NCBI GenBank assembly: GCA_024235855.1 | Contig: JACKLN010000005.1 | Coordinates: 248,001-312,000 of the forward strand | Reading direction: 5' to 3' | Origin: Burkholderiaceae bacterium | GTDB lineage: Bacteria > Pseudomonadota > Gammaproteobacteria > Burkholderiales > Burkholderiaceae_C | Length of the DNA stretch: 64,000 nucleotides | Shown here: positions 53,180-62,182 of the stretch, piece after piece | Numbering within the stretch: position 1 is the first letter of the stretch | Layout: every line of letters begins with the position of its first letter | Notes under the pieces: generated by a model | The model's database searches: none | What the model was told of the DNA's origin: nothing | What the model saw: only the letters and a program-made list of their open reading frames with translations | Position numbers and translations under genes: made by a program

Positions 53180-53890
53180 ATGAACCCCGAGACCCGACAG
53201 AAGCTGATGGGCGTGAGCACCGCCACGCTGTGCACCGCCCTCTACAAGCGCGGCCTGCGCCAGCAGTTCATCCAGGACGTGCGGCCGCTCAACCCCGGCC
53301 TGCCCAACATGGTGGGCCCAGCCTTCACGCTGCGCTACATGCCGGCGCGCGAGGACCTGAACCCGATCAGCGTGTTCGAGGATCGCGGACACCCGCAGCG
53401 CAAGGCGGTGGAAACCTGTCCGCCCGGCGCCGTGTTCGTGATCGACAGCCGCAAGGATGCGCGCGCCGCCTCGGCCGGCGGCATCCTGGTCAGCCGGCTG
53501 ATGAAGCGCGGCGTGGCCGGTGTGGTGACGGATGGTGGCTTCCGCGACAGCCCGGAGATCGCGAAGCTCTCGATCCCCGCGTACCACCAGCGGCCGAGTG
53601 CGCCCACCAACCTGACGCTGCACCAGGCGATCGCGATCGACGAGCCCATTGGCTGCGGCGACACGCCGGTGTTCCCGGGCGACATCGTGGTCGGTGATGC
53701 CGAGGGCGTAGTGGTGATCCCGGCGGCCATCGCCGATGCCATCGCCGACGAGGCGGTGCAGATGACGGTGTTCGAGGACTTCGTGCAGGAGAAGGTGCTC
53801 GAGGGGCGCAGCATCCTGGGCCTGTACCCGCCCACCGACCCGGCGACCAAGGACGAGTTCGCGGCCTGGCGAGCGGCCTGCGGGCGCTGA
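53180..53890 (+). CDS. RraA-like/HMG aldolase family protein
   Basis: A 236-residue protein of the RraA/4-hydroxy-4-methyl-2-oxoglutarate aldolase fold. The GGILVSRLMKRGVAGVVTDGG-FRD motif (residues 95-120) carries the metal Asp and Arg of the lyase members, and GDIVVGDAEGVVVIP is the second signature. True RraA proteins that inhibit RNase E are shorter. In this operon it could act on the 2-keto-3-deoxy acid (dehydration or cleavage); no other KDA dehydratase gene is present. That role is inference. ATG 53180 is 22 bases after the dehydrogenase stop. Confidence 0.9.
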   Translation: MNPETRQKLMGVSTATLCTALYKRGLRQQFIQDVRPLNPGLPNMVGPAFTLRYMPAREDLNPISVFEDRGHPQRKAVETCPPGAVFVIDSRKDARAASAGGILVSRLMKRGVAGVVTDGGFRDSPEIAKLSIPAYHQRPSAPTNLTLHQAIAIDEPIGCGDTPVFPGDIVVGDAEGVVVIPAAIADAIADEAVQMTVFEDFVQEKVLEGRSILGLYPPTDPATKDEFAAWRAACGR

Positions 53891-53924
53891 GCGGCGGGCG
53901 ACGGCCGGCCGCGGGCCAGCGCCT

Positions 53925-54845
53925 TCAGGCGCCCGGCGGATCGTCGCCGGCGTAGCTGCCGCGCGCCAGCGCCAGCACGGCCTCGGCGAAGGCCGCCGGC
54001 GCCTCTTGTGGCAGGTTGTGGCCCACGCCGGCGATCACGCGCCGTGCATAGGGCCCGGTGAAGTGCGGCCGGTGGCGCAGCGAGCCATCGGCGCGCATCA
54101 CGCCGTCGCTGCCGCCTTCGAGCGTGATCGTCGGCACGGTGATCGGCGGCCGGTCGCACAGCCGTTGCTCGACCGCGTCGCAGGCCGGGTCGCCGGCCAC
54201 GAGGCCGTAGCGCACACGGTAGGAATGCACCACCACGTCGACGAAGTCCGGGTTGTCGAACGCCGCGGCGGTTCGGTCATAGGTGGCGTCGTCGAATCGC
54301 CACTCGGGCGACCAGAGTCGCCACAGCAGCCGGCACAGCGCCTGCCGGTGCAGGGCCAGACCGGCGCGACCCCGCTCGCTGTGGAAGTAGTACTGATACC
54401 ACAGGCGCTGCTCGTCCTCGGGCGCCGCCGGTGTCATCGCGCTGGGCACGTGGTGCACGTTGTAGCCGCCACCGGTGACCAGGCCGGCCACGCGCGCGGG
54501 CCACAGGGCTGCCACGATGCAGGCCGCGCGGCCGCCCCAGTCGTAGCCGGCGAGCACGGCCCGGGGGAGCTCCAGCGCGTCCAGCAGGGCCAGCAGGTCC
54601 AGCGCCAGCGCCGCCTGCTGGCCGGAGCGTGGCGTCGCACGCGACAGGAAGCGCGTGGCGCCGTAGCCGCGCAGCCAGGGCACGACCACGCGGCAACCGG
54701 CGGCCACCAGCGGCGGCACCACCGCGTCGAAGGCCCGCACGTCGTAGGGGAAGCCGTGCAGCAGCACCACCGCCGGGCCGTCCATCGGGCCGTGCTGCTC
54801 GAAGGCCACGCGCAGCACGCCGGCATCGACGTGGTGGATCGTCAT
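53925..54845 (-). CDS. alpha/beta hydrolase with an Asp nucleophile
   Basis: A 306-residue alpha/beta hydrolase. The oxyanion motif is VLLHGFPYDVRAFDAV (near residue 30), the nucleophile elbow is LAGYDWGGRAACI (near 100), and the catalytic His is in GVGHNLPQEAP near the end. Asp in place of Ser in G-x-D-x-G is typical of epoxide hydrolases and haloalkane dehalogenases, so it likely forms an alkyl-enzyme ester. It overlaps the hydratase gene by ATGA (54842-54845), so they are translated together. Substrate unknown. Confidence 0.88.
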   Translation of the reverse strand: MTIHHVDAGVLRVAFEQHGPMDGPAVVLLHGFPYDVRAFDAVVPPLVAAGCRVVVPWLRGYGATRFLSRATPRSGQQAALALDLLALLDALELPRAVLAGYDWGGRAACIVAALWPARVAGLVTGGGYNVHHVPSAMTPAAPEDEQRLWYQYYFHSERGRAGLALHRQALCRLLWRLWSPEWRFDDATYDRTAAAFDNPDFVDVVVHSYRVRYGLVAGDPACDAVEQRLCDRPPITVPTITLEGGSDGVMRADGSLRHRPHFTGPYARRVIAGVGHNLPQEAPAAFAEAVLALARGSYAGDDPPGA

Positions 54846-55660
54846 GCGCGGTCGGCGCCGTCGTCGTCCAGGGCGATCTCGATGCACCCGAAGCGGCCGT
54901 AGTCGGCCACGACGCGGTCGCCCGGTTGCACCTGCAGCGGCACCATGCAGGTGCCGCAGGACGCCCAGTCGCCGGCCTGAAGGCCCACGCCCAGGCGAGA
55001 GAGCTCGTTGACCAGCCAGGTCAGCGCGGTGACCGGCCCCCCAAGCAGCGCACGGCCTTCGCCGGCACGCGTGCAGCGGGTCGAGCCGTCGGTGCCGGTG
55101 ACGACGGCGGAGACCGCGTGCGCGGCCAGTTCGGTGTCGCGCCACATGGCCGGCGCCGCCGGCCCGAAGGCAAAGCGGCCGCAGCAGGCGTCGTCGGCGA
55201 TCAGCTGCGCTTGCCCGGCGTGCACGAAGTCAGCGAAGCGGGAGTCCGGCAGCTCGAAGGCCGGGTGCAGACTGGCCACGGCCGCGAGCACCTCCGCCTC
55301 GGCGTAGGGCGTCGAGCGCGGGGGCAGCGGCGACCCCATGCGGAAGGCGAACTCCGGCTCCACCACGCGCATGCGGTTGCCGGCCAGGCTCAGCACGGCG
55401 CCCATGGGTTCGACGAAGCTGCCCAGGATGCGCCCGGCCAACGGCCCGTCCACGCCGATGTGCGCCTGCCCGGCGGCGCTGGTGGCCGCGATCTTCCAGC
55501 CCGCCACGGGCGTACCGGCCACCGCCGGCAGCAGCGCCTGGATGGCGTGGCCCGCGGCGGCATCGGCCGGTCGCAGCGCCGCAGGCAGGCCGTCGATCAC
55601 CGTGCCCGACTGGCGGCAATGCCAGAGCAGCCGGGCAGCGTCTTCCCATTCGCGTGTCAT
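54842..55660 (-). CDS. 2-keto-4-pentenoate hydratase family protein
   Basis: A 272-residue member of the FAH/2-keto-4-pentenoate hydratase family, which hydrates 2-oxo-4-enoates to 4-hydroxy-2-oxo acids or related decarboxylations. Motifs are GWKIAATSAAGQAHIG (near 55), the metal Glu pair in VVEPEFAFRMG (near 105) and VTALTWLVNELSRLG-VGLQAGDWASCGTC. It is paired with the overlapping hydrolase, as in meta-cleavage pathways, but no ring-cleavage gene is nearby. It starts 86 bases downstream of the nucleotidyltransferase stop on the same strand. Confidence 0.9.
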   Translation of the reverse strand: MTREWEDAARLLWHCRQSGTVIDGLPAALRPADAAAGHAIQALLPAVAGTPVAGWKIAATSAAGQAHIGVDGPLAGRILGSFVEPMGAVLSLAGNRMRVVEPEFAFRMGSPLPPRSTPYAEAEVLAAVASLHPAFELPDSRFADFVHAGQAQLIADDACCGRFAFGPAAPAMWRDTELAAHAVSAVVTGTDGSTRCTRAGEGRALLGGPVTALTWLVNELSRLGVGLQAGDWASCGTCMVPLQVQPGDRVVADYGRFGCIEIALDDDGADRA

Positions 55661-55746
55661 CGGGTCTCCATCGGTTCGATCCGCATGGTGCCAGAGCCCC
55701 GCGCGCCGCAGCTTGGCACGACCGGTATCGGCGACAACCAGCGTCG

Positions 55747-56505
55747 TCAGCCGCTGGCCAACGCCTTGATGCGGGCGACCACCGCGTCGTTCAGCACCGC
55801 GCCGCGCCGGCGCAGCGCCGCCAGCATCGCCCGCGCCGCCGCCGGCGTGGCGTCATAGCCGGGTGCCAGCGCCGGCAGTTCCGCCGCGAGTGCCGGCTGC
55901 CGCGCTTCCAGCCGCCGTTCGCCGTTGAACGGGTCGCCGGCCGGAGGCCGGCTGCGCAGCGCGTCGAGCTCGATCAGCCGGTCCAGCGCATGGCCCTGCA
56001 CGAGGCGCAGGGCCGAGAGCCGTTCGCCACGGTGCCAGCGCTGCAGGCCCACCAGCAGGCAGGACAGGGCCTCGCCGACGATCCAGGTCTCGTCGGTGGT
56101 CGGGCGGGGCAGCGGCCGGCGCGGCAGCGCGATGGCCGGGTCCACCCCCGCGCGGGCCCACACCAGCCGGCCGGGGGCGAAGGGGATGTCGGCCAGTTCC
56201 GCCGGCTCGAACACCGCGAACTCGCAGAACACGCCATCGGCCATCAGGGCCTTGTGGCCATCGCCGGTGTTGCGGAACGACCAGGCCAGCGGATGCGCCG
56301 CAGCCAGCCAGCCGAGGTCGTCCAGGTAGCGGGCCTTGGCGCCGGGATCGACGATCAGGAAGAAGTCGAGGTCGGACCACGCATCCAGCCGCGCCGTGTC
56401 CTGCCCGACGGAGCCCAGGCCGATCAGCGCCTGGGCGTCGCCATGCGCAGCCACCGACGCGGCGATCGCGTCCAGGCGCGCCAGCAGATCCGGCGAACGG
56501 CTCAT
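55747..56505 (-). CDS. nucleotidyltransferase-fold protein
   Basis: A 252-residue protein with an N-terminal polymerase-beta-type nucleotidyltransferase domain: LIGLGSVGQDTARLDAWSDLDFFLIVD (residues 28-54) has the GS-x9-DxD signature. A helical C-terminal half (about 125-250) resembles the aminoglycoside/lincosamide adenylyltransferases. Its substrate is unknown; it may adenylylate a small molecule. Its start overlaps the UbiA-family stop (ATGA, 56502-56505). Confidence 0.85.
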   Translation of the reverse strand: MSRSPDLLARLDAIAASVAAHGDAQALIGLGSVGQDTARLDAWSDLDFFLIVDPGAKARYLDDLGWLAAAHPLAWSFRNTGDGHKALMADGVFCEFAVFEPAELADIPFAPGRLVWARAGVDPAIALPRRPLPRPTTDETWIVGEALSCLLVGLQRWHRGERLSALRLVQGHALDRLIELDALRSRPPAGDPFNGERRLEARQPALAAELPALAPGYDATPAAARAMLAALRRRGAVLNDAVVARIKALASG

Positions 56506-57380
56506 GCCGGCATCGCCCACAGGCCGATGGCCGCCAGCACCGGCGTGGCCAGCGCGAGCGCCACGTTGCGGCCCATGGTCGGCAGCAGTGCGGGCATGTC
56601 GTCGGCGTGGCGACGAGCGCCACGCGCCACGGCCGCCGCCAGCGGAGCGGTCACCAGGCACAGCAGCGCACCCGCCGGCAGCACGCCGGCCAGCACACCG
56701 GCCACCGGTGCGGCATAGGCGACCACGAACAGGCCGGCCAGCAGGCGCGCGGCAAAGGGTCGACCATGCACCATCGGCAGGTGGCGGCGACCCACGGTGC
56801 GGTCGGCGTCGACGTCCGGGAACTGGTTGAGCAGCAGCAGCCCACTGGCCAGCGCCATCGGCATCAGCGACACGACCAGCACGCCGGCGTTCGCCTGGCC
56901 GTTCAACGCCACCACGGTGCCGGCCGTCATCAGCGGCCCGAAGCCCAGGCCCGGCGCCAGCAGGCACAGCCACGGGCGGTGGGTGATCCAGGGCGTGTAG
57001 CCGACCACCAGCGCCAGACCCACCACGCCATAGGGCAGCAGCCCCGGGCTGCGCTGCAGCAGCCACAGGCCGATGCCGCCACACAGCGCCAACAGCAGCA
57101 CGCCCAGCGCGAGCACGCCGGCGGCCGCCTGCGGCTGCGCCGGCAGAGCACCGCTGCCGCCGGAGAATGGCGTGCGCGAGGTGCGCAGGTCCAGGCCGCT
57201 GCGGAAGTCGTGCCATTCGTTGAGCAGGTTCACCGCGGCATGGGCCGCCAGCGCGCCGATGACGACCAGGCCCAGCACGAGGGCATCGCGCGGCGGCGAT
57301 GCCACTGCCGCACCGAGTGCCACGCAGACCGCGGCCAGCAGCAGAAAGGGCAGGCGCATGGCGCCGAGCAACGGAGGCAT
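56502..57380 (-). CDS. UbiA-family prenyltransferase
   Basis: A 292-residue intramembrane prenyltransferase with about eight or nine hydrophobic segments. The two Asp-rich motifs are NLLNEWHDFRSGLD (near residue 60) and NQFPDVDADRTVG (near 190). The pattern is closest to the MenA/1,4-dihydroxy-2-naphthoate type. No quinone biosynthesis gene is nearby. It may attach a prenyl chain to a quinone or other aromatic head group. The start is uncertain: ATG 57380 matches family lengths, while ATG 57410 would add ten residues; neither has a clear ribosome binding site. Confidence 0.88.
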   Translation of the reverse strand: MPPLLGAMRLPFLLLAAVCVALGAAVASPPRDALVLGLVVIGALAAHAAVNLLNEWHDFRSGLDLRTSRTPFSGGSGALPAQPQAAAGVLALGVLLLALCGGIGLWLLQRSPGLLPYGVVGLALVVGYTPWITHRPWLCLLAPGLGFGPLMTAGTVVALNGQANAGVLVVSLMPMALASGLLLLNQFPDVDADRTVGRRHLPMVHGRPFAARLLAGLFVVAYAAPVAGVLAGVLPAGALLCLVTAPLAAAVARGARRHADDMPALLPTMGRNVALALATPVLAAIGLWAMPA

Positions 57381-57426
57381 CGGCGCGATGGTAGTGGCGC
57401 CGCCGACCATGGGCGGGCCAAAGCGC

Positions 57427-58152
57427 TCAGATCGCCATCCGGTCCTTGACGCCGTCGGCCGCCATGTCGGCCCCGCGCCCGCGCATCACGATCTCGCCGC
57501 GCTCCATCACCAGGTACTGGTCGGCGAGTTCCTCGGCGAAGTCGTAGTACTGCTCCACCAGCACCACCGCCAGCGGCTGGCCGTTCATGCCCTGGTCGGC
57601 CAGCCTGCGCAGCGTGCGGCCGATGTCCTTGATGATGCTGGGCTGGATGCCCTCGGTGGGCTCGTCCAGGATCAGCAGCTTCGGCCCCGGCGCCAGCGCG
57701 CGCGCGATGGCCAGCTGCTGCTGCTGGCCGCCGGAGAGGTCGCCGCCGCGCCTGTGCAGCATCTGCCTGAGCACCGGAAACAGTTCGTACAGCACCTCGG
57801 GCACCCGTGCCGAACCCGGCCGGGTGGCCAGGCCCATGCGCAGGTTCTCCTCCACCGTCAGCCGGTTGAAGATTTCGCGGCCCTGCGGCACGTAGCCGAT
57901 GCCGCGCTTCACGCGCTCGTACGACGGTGCGGCGGTGATGGCCTGGCCGTCGAAGGTGATGCTGCCGCTCCTGACCGGCACCACACCCATCAGGCTCTTG
58001 AGCAGCGAGGTCTTGCCCACGCCATTGCGCCCGAGCACCACGGTGATCTCGCCGGCACGGGCTTCGAACGACAGGCCGCGCAGGATGTGGCTGCCGCCGT
58101 AGAACTGGTTCAGGCCCTCGACCTGCAGCAGTGCGGGGGTGTCAGCGGCCAA
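57427..58152 (-). CDS. urtE: urea ABC transporter ATP-binding protein UrtE
   Basis: A 241-residue ATPase of the branched-chain/urea type. Walker A is GRNGVGKTS (near residue 40), signature LSGGQQQQLAIARAL and Walker B LLILDEPTEGIQPSIIKDI, the latter typical of UrtE. It powers high-affinity urea uptake with UrtABCD. TTG 58152 is taken as the start, giving an 11-base overlap with urtD; no ATG is available near by. It is the last gene of the urt operon, and the usual downstream urease genes are missing. Confidence 0.95.
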   Translation of the reverse strand: MAADTPALLQVEGLNQFYGGSHILRGLSFEARAGEITVVLGRNGVGKTSLLKSLMGVVPVRSGSITFDGQAITAAPSYERVKRGIGYVPQGREIFNRLTVEENLRMGLATRPGSARVPEVLYELFPVLRQMLHRRGGDLSGGQQQQLAIARALAPGPKLLILDEPTEGIQPSIIKDIGRTLRRLADQGMNGQPLAVVLVEQYYDFAEELADQYLVMERGEIVMRGRGADMAADGVKDRMAI

Positions 58153-58993
58153 GGTACACCTCGATCACCTTCTCGTCGGCCTGGACGTCGGCCAGCTTGC
58201 CTTCGGCCAGCACGCTGCCTTCGTGCAGCACCGTCACGGTCTTGCGGCCTTCGGTGAGCTGCTCGACGAAGTGCATGTCGTGCTCGACGACGACCAGCGA
58301 GTGCTGGCCTTCCAGCGACAGGAACAGCTCGGCCGTGCGTTCGGTCTCCTCGTCGGTCATCCCGGCCACGGGCTCATCGAGCAGCAGCAGCACCGGGTCC
58401 TGCATCAGCAGCATGCCGATCTCCAGCCACTGCTTCTGGCCGTGGCTCAGCAGGCCGGCGGTGCGCGTGCCCTGGTCCTTCAGGTGGATCAGGGCCAGCA
58501 CCTCGTCGAGCCTGTCCCGCTGGGTGCCGGTCAGCTTCGCGAACAGGGCCGCCCGCACGCGGCGGTCGGCCTTCAGCGCCAGCTCCAGGTTCTCGATGAC
58601 GCTGAGCTGCTCGTAGACCGTGGGCTTCTGGAACTTGCGGCCGACGCCGATCTGCGCGATCTGCGGCTCCTTGAGTTGCAGCAGGTCAATCGTCGAGCCG
58701 AAGGTGACCTTGCCGGCATCGGGCCTCGTCTTGCCGGTGATCACGTCCATCATCGTCGTCTTGCCGGCGCCGTTCGGGCCGATGATGCAGCGCAGCTCGC
58801 CGACGTCGATGGTCAGGCTCAGGCTGTTCAACGCCTTGAAGCCGTCGAAGCTGACACTGATGTCCTCGACATACAGCGCCACGCCGTGGCGGAAGTCGGG
58901 GCCGGCCTGCAGCACGGCGCCGCTGCGGGCCGGATGCGCGCGCTCCCAGGCCTCCAGGCGCGCCGTGCCCTGCCTCATCAGGTCGGGCGTCAT
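58142..58993 (-). CDS. urtD: urea ABC transporter ATP-binding protein UrtD
   Basis: A 283-residue ATPase. Walker A is GPNGAGKTT (near residue 72), the signature region reads LLSHGQKQWLEIGMLLMQDP, a variant (SHGQKQ in place of SGGQ) typical of UrtD, and Walker B is VLLLLDEPVAGMTDEET. The N-terminal 35 residues are an extension also seen in relatives. The start ATG 58993 overlaps urtC by ATGA (58990-58993). Confidence 0.96.
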   Translation of the reverse strand: MTPDLMRQGTARLEAWERAHPARSGAVLQAGPDFRHGVALYVEDISVSFDGFKALNSLSLTIDVGELRCIIGPNGAGKTTMMDVITGKTRPDAGKVTFGSTIDLLQLKEPQIAQIGVGRKFQKPTVYEQLSVIENLELALKADRRVRAALFAKLTGTQRDRLDEVLALIHLKDQGTRTAGLLSHGQKQWLEIGMLLMQDPVLLLLDEPVAGMTDEETERTAELFLSLEGQHSLVVVEHDMHFVEQLTEGRKTVTVLHEGSVLAEGKLADVQADEKVIEVYLGR

Positions 58994-60084
58994 GCGCGCT
59001 CCTCCGGCTTGCGGCCGCGCAGCCTCGCGACCAGGCCCACCAGGCCCTGCGGCAGGAACAGCGTGACCGCGATGAACAGCGCGCCCAGGAAGTACAGCCA
59101 GTACTCCGGGAAGGTCTGCGTGAACCAGCTCTTGGCGCCGTTGACGAAGAAGGCGCCGACGATGGGGCCGATCAGCGTGCCACGGCCGCCCACGGCAGCC
59201 CAGATCGCGATCTCGATGCTCGCCGCCGGCGTCATCTCGCTGGGGTTGATGATGCCCACCTGCGGCACGTACAGCGCGCCGGCGATGGCGCACATCACGG
59301 CGCTGAGCGTCCAGATGCTGAGCTTGTAGGCCACCGGGTCGTAGCCGGTGAACATGACGCGGCTCTCGGCGTCGCGGATGGCCTGCAGCACGCGGCCGTA
59401 ACGGCTGGTGACGATGGCGCGCGCCATCACGAAGAAGCCGATCAGCACCACCGCCGTGAGCACGGCCAGGAACACGCGCATCTCGCCGGTGGCGATGGGC
59501 ACGCCCAGGATGCGCTTGAAGTCGGTGAAGCCGTTGTTGCCGCCGAAGCCGGTCTCGTTGCGGAAGAACAGCAGCATCGCGGCATAGGTGAGCGCCTGCG
59601 TGATGATGGAGAAGTACACGCCCTTGATGCGCGAGCGGAAGGCGAACCAGCCGAACACGAAGGCCAGCAGGCCAGGCACCGCCACCACCAGGATCATCTG
59701 CAGGATGAAGCTGTCGCTCCAGGCCCAGTGCCAGGGCAGTTCCTTCCAGTTCAGGAAGACCATGAAGTCGGGCAGTTCGCTCTTGTACTGGCCGTCGGTG
59801 CCGATCTGGCGCATCAGGTACATGCCCATGCCGTAGCCGCCGAGCGCGAAGAACAGCCCGTGGCCCAGGCTCAGGATGCCGGTGTAGCCCCAGATCAGGT
59901 CCATCGCCAGCGCCGCGATGGCGTAGCACAGGATCTTGCCGATCAGGCTGACCATGGCGTCGGACAGGTGCAGCGCGCTGTCCGGGGGCACCATCAGGTT
60001 CAGCACCGGCATGCCGATGACCACCGCGAGCAGTGCGGCGAGCACGGCGGTCCAGCCTTGGGGGGAAAGCAGGCGGGTGTTCAT
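58990..60084 (-). CDS. urtC: urea ABC transporter permease UrtC
   Basis: A 364-residue inner-membrane permease with about ten hydrophobic segments of the LivM type. YTGILSLGHGLFFALGGYGMGMY (near residue 68) and AVGGRGTLIGPIVGAFFVNGA (near 300) are characteristic of UrtC. It forms the channel with UrtB. The gene is separated from urtB by 490 bases holding a long inverted repeat, whereas the other urt genes overlap or lie within 15 bases. Whether the two halves share a transcript is open. Confidence 0.95.
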   Translation of the reverse strand: MNTRLLSPQGWTAVLAALLAVVIGMPVLNLMVPPDSALHLSDAMVSLIGKILCYAIAALAMDLIWGYTGILSLGHGLFFALGGYGMGMYLMRQIGTDGQYKSELPDFMVFLNWKELPWHWAWSDSFILQMILVVAVPGLLAFVFGWFAFRSRIKGVYFSIITQALTYAAMLLFFRNETGFGGNNGFTDFKRILGVPIATGEMRVFLAVLTAVVLIGFFVMARAIVTSRYGRVLQAIRDAESRVMFTGYDPVAYKLSIWTLSAVMCAIAGALYVPQVGIINPSEMTPAASIEIAIWAAVGGRGTLIGPIVGAFFVNGAKSWFTQTFPEYWLYFLGALFIAVTLFLPQGLVGLVARLRGRKPEERA

Positions 60085-60164
60085 CGGGGGGCTGCTGTCG
60101 ACCCGTCGCGGGCGTTCGGTTGTCCATCAACGCCGCCGTTCAGCGTGGACGGGGGTCCGGGCAG

Positions 60165-60477
60165 GCGTTCTCCGGCCCACGCTCGCGGGGCGCTGCCCGC
60201 TGTGTGCCACCGACGAGGCATCAACACCGGCGTCGGTGTGTCGCCGACGAGGCGACCGCGAATGGGGCCTGCGCCCGCCCACCCGAACCCCCGTCCCTCT
60301 TCGGCGCCGAGGCGGCTGGCCCGATGGACAGCGAGCGGGCGTCGCAGGGTGGCGGTGGCGCCTGCGGGCGCAGGACCCATTCGCGGTCGCCTGGACGTTG
60401 ATTCACCACAGGCGGTGTTGAAGCCTCGGCCGCGGATGAACCATGGCAGCGCCCCGCGAGCGTGGGCCGGAGAACGC
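60165..60477. repeat. long inverted repeat between urtB and urtC
   Basis: Within the 490-base gap 60085-60574, two arms of about 113 bases (60165-60277 and 60365-60477) are inverted copies of each other. The outermost 33 bases (60165-60197 and 60445-60477) are perfectly complementary. The innermost 28 bases (60251-60278 paired with 60364-60391) differ at one position. The middle of each arm is partly matched (for example TCAACACCG in both). The 87-base centre is unmatched. The rest of the gap holds no convincing gene, so this looks like a head-to-head pair of a small dispersed repeat. Confidence 0.8.
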
Positions 60478-60574
60478 GGGCGACGCCGCCGCCCTGCTGC
60501 AGCGGCGGTGGAGCGCGAGGACCACGAGCGCTCGAACATGAAGGACCGCAACGGGTCGATAGCCGGCATGGCGT

Positions 60575-62167
60575 TCATGCTTCCGCACTCCGCCCCTTGA
60601 CCGCGAAGATCCCCTGCGGCCGCTTCTGGATGAAGCCGATGATGAACACCAGCACCATGATCTTGGCCAGCACGGCACCCTGCCAGCCTTCGAGCAGCTT
60701 GTTCAGCAGGCCCAGGCCCAGGCCGGCGTAGACGGTGCCGGCCAGCTGGCCCACGCCACCCAGCACCACCACCATGAAGCTGTCGACGATGTAGCCCTGG
60801 CCGAGGTCGGGGCCCACGTTCCCCACCTGGCTGAGCGCGCAGCCGGCCAGCCCGGCAATGCCCGCGCCCAGCGCGAAGGCGTAGGTGTCCACGCGCGCCG
60901 TGTGCACGCCCACGCAGGCGGCCATGCGGCGGTTCTGCGTCACGCCGCGCACGAACAGGCCCAGGCGGGTGCGGGCGATCAGCAGCGCCATGCCGGCCAG
61001 CACCAGCGCCGCGAAGACGCCGATGGCAATGCGGTTGTAGGGCAGGATCAGGTTGGGCAGCACCTGCCAGCCGCCCGAGAGCCACGACGGGTTCTCCACC
61101 GCCACGTTCTGCGCGCCGAAGATCGAACGCACCGCCTGCATCAGGATCAGGCTGATGCCCCAGGTGGCCAGCAGCGTTTCCAGCGGGCGGCCGTAGAGCC
61201 AGCGGATCACGCCGCGCTCCAGCACCGCACCGACGGCGGCGCTGGCCAGGAAGGCCACGGGGATCGCGGCCAGCACATAGAAATCGAACAGCTCGGGCAG
61301 GAAGCTGCGGAACAGGTTCTGCACCACGTAGGTGGCGTAGGCGCCGATCATGATCAGCTCGCCGTGCGCCATGTTGATGACGCCCATCAGCCCGTAGGTG
61401 ACGGCCAGGCCCAAGGCCGCCAGCATCAGGATCGAGCCCAGGCTCAGGCCGGTGAACATCACGCCCAGACGCTCGCCCCAGGCCAGGCGGCCGCGCACGG
61501 CCTTCAGCGCCGCGTCAAGCGCGCTGCGCACCTCGGGGTCGGTCTCGCCGCCATCGGCCAGCCGTTCCTGCAGCAGGCTGGCCACCGCCGGCTGGCCGCT
61601 GGCCGCCAGCGTGGCCGCCGCCTGCAGGCGCAGGGCCTGATCGTCGGACGAGATCTGGATCGTGGCCTGCAGGCGGGTCAGCTTCTCCTGCAGGTCGGCG
61701 TCGGACTCCCTGGCCAGTGCGCGCTCGACCAGCGGCAACTGGTCCTCGTCCAGCGAGGCACGCAGCAGGTCGTCCACCGCGGCGCGCCGCTGCGCCACGT
61801 CCGGCGACGCCAGGTTGAGACCGGACAACGCCGCCTGCAGCGCACCGCGCAGGCGGTTGTTGAGCATCGGCTCCTCGGCCGCTTCGGGCAGCGTGGCCGC
61901 GGCGCCGGTGACCGCATCGGTCACCGCATCACCCTGCACGCGGTACACGCGCTGCTCGTCGAAACGGATCTCCTCGTCGAGCAGCGCCTGCACGAAGGCC
62001 GCGAGCGCCGGGTCCCCGGCCGCTGCCGCGGCGTTGAGCGCGGCGATGCGCTCGTCGCTGTCGCCCTGCACGATCGCCAGCGCTTCCGGCTGGGTCAGGG
62101 CCGCAACGCGGCCGGCCACCAGGGCCAGCAGCGCAGCGATCAGCAGGGTCGACAGCCTCCTCAGCAC
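60575..62167 (-). CDS. urtB: urea ABC transporter permease UrtB
   Basis: A 530-residue permease. A signal-like hydrophobic start (residues 1-24) is followed by a helical soluble domain (about 25-235), then a LivH-type membrane domain with about eight segments (GLAVTYGLMGVINMAHGELIM near 260, GVTQNRRMAACVGVHTARVDT near 410). The extra N-terminal domain is usual in UrtB. The start is GTG 62167, with GTGCTGAGGAGG around it; the urtA stop lies 15 bases before. It forms the urea channel with UrtC. Confidence 0.95.
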   Translation of the reverse strand: MLRRLSTLLIAALLALVAGRVAALTQPEALAIVQGDSDERIAALNAAAAAGDPALAAFVQALLDEEIRFDEQRVYRVQGDAVTDAVTGAAATLPEAAEEPMLNNRLRGALQAALSGLNLASPDVAQRRAAVDDLLRASLDEDQLPLVERALARESDADLQEKLTRLQATIQISSDDQALRLQAAATLAASGQPAVASLLQERLADGGETDPEVRSALDAALKAVRGRLAWGERLGVMFTGLSLGSILMLAALGLAVTYGLMGVINMAHGELIMIGAYATYVVQNLFRSFLPELFDFYVLAAIPVAFLASAAVGAVLERGVIRWLYGRPLETLLATWGISLILMQAVRSIFGAQNVAVENPSWLSGGWQVLPNLILPYNRIAIGVFAALVLAGMALLIARTRLGLFVRGVTQNRRMAACVGVHTARVDTYAFALGAGIAGLAGCALSQVGNVGPDLGQGYIVDSFMVVVLGGVGQLAGTVYAGLGLGLLNKLLEGWQGAVLAKIMVLVFIIGFIQKRPQGIFAVKGRSAEA

Positions 62168-62182
62168 GATGGGCAGCCAGGC

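Noticed and set aside
60085..60574. Peptides read through the inverted repeat between urtB and urtC as a small gene
   Set aside because: All frames are Arg/Pro/Ala-rich, the same peptide appears from both arms because they are copies, and no ribosome binding site precedes any start.
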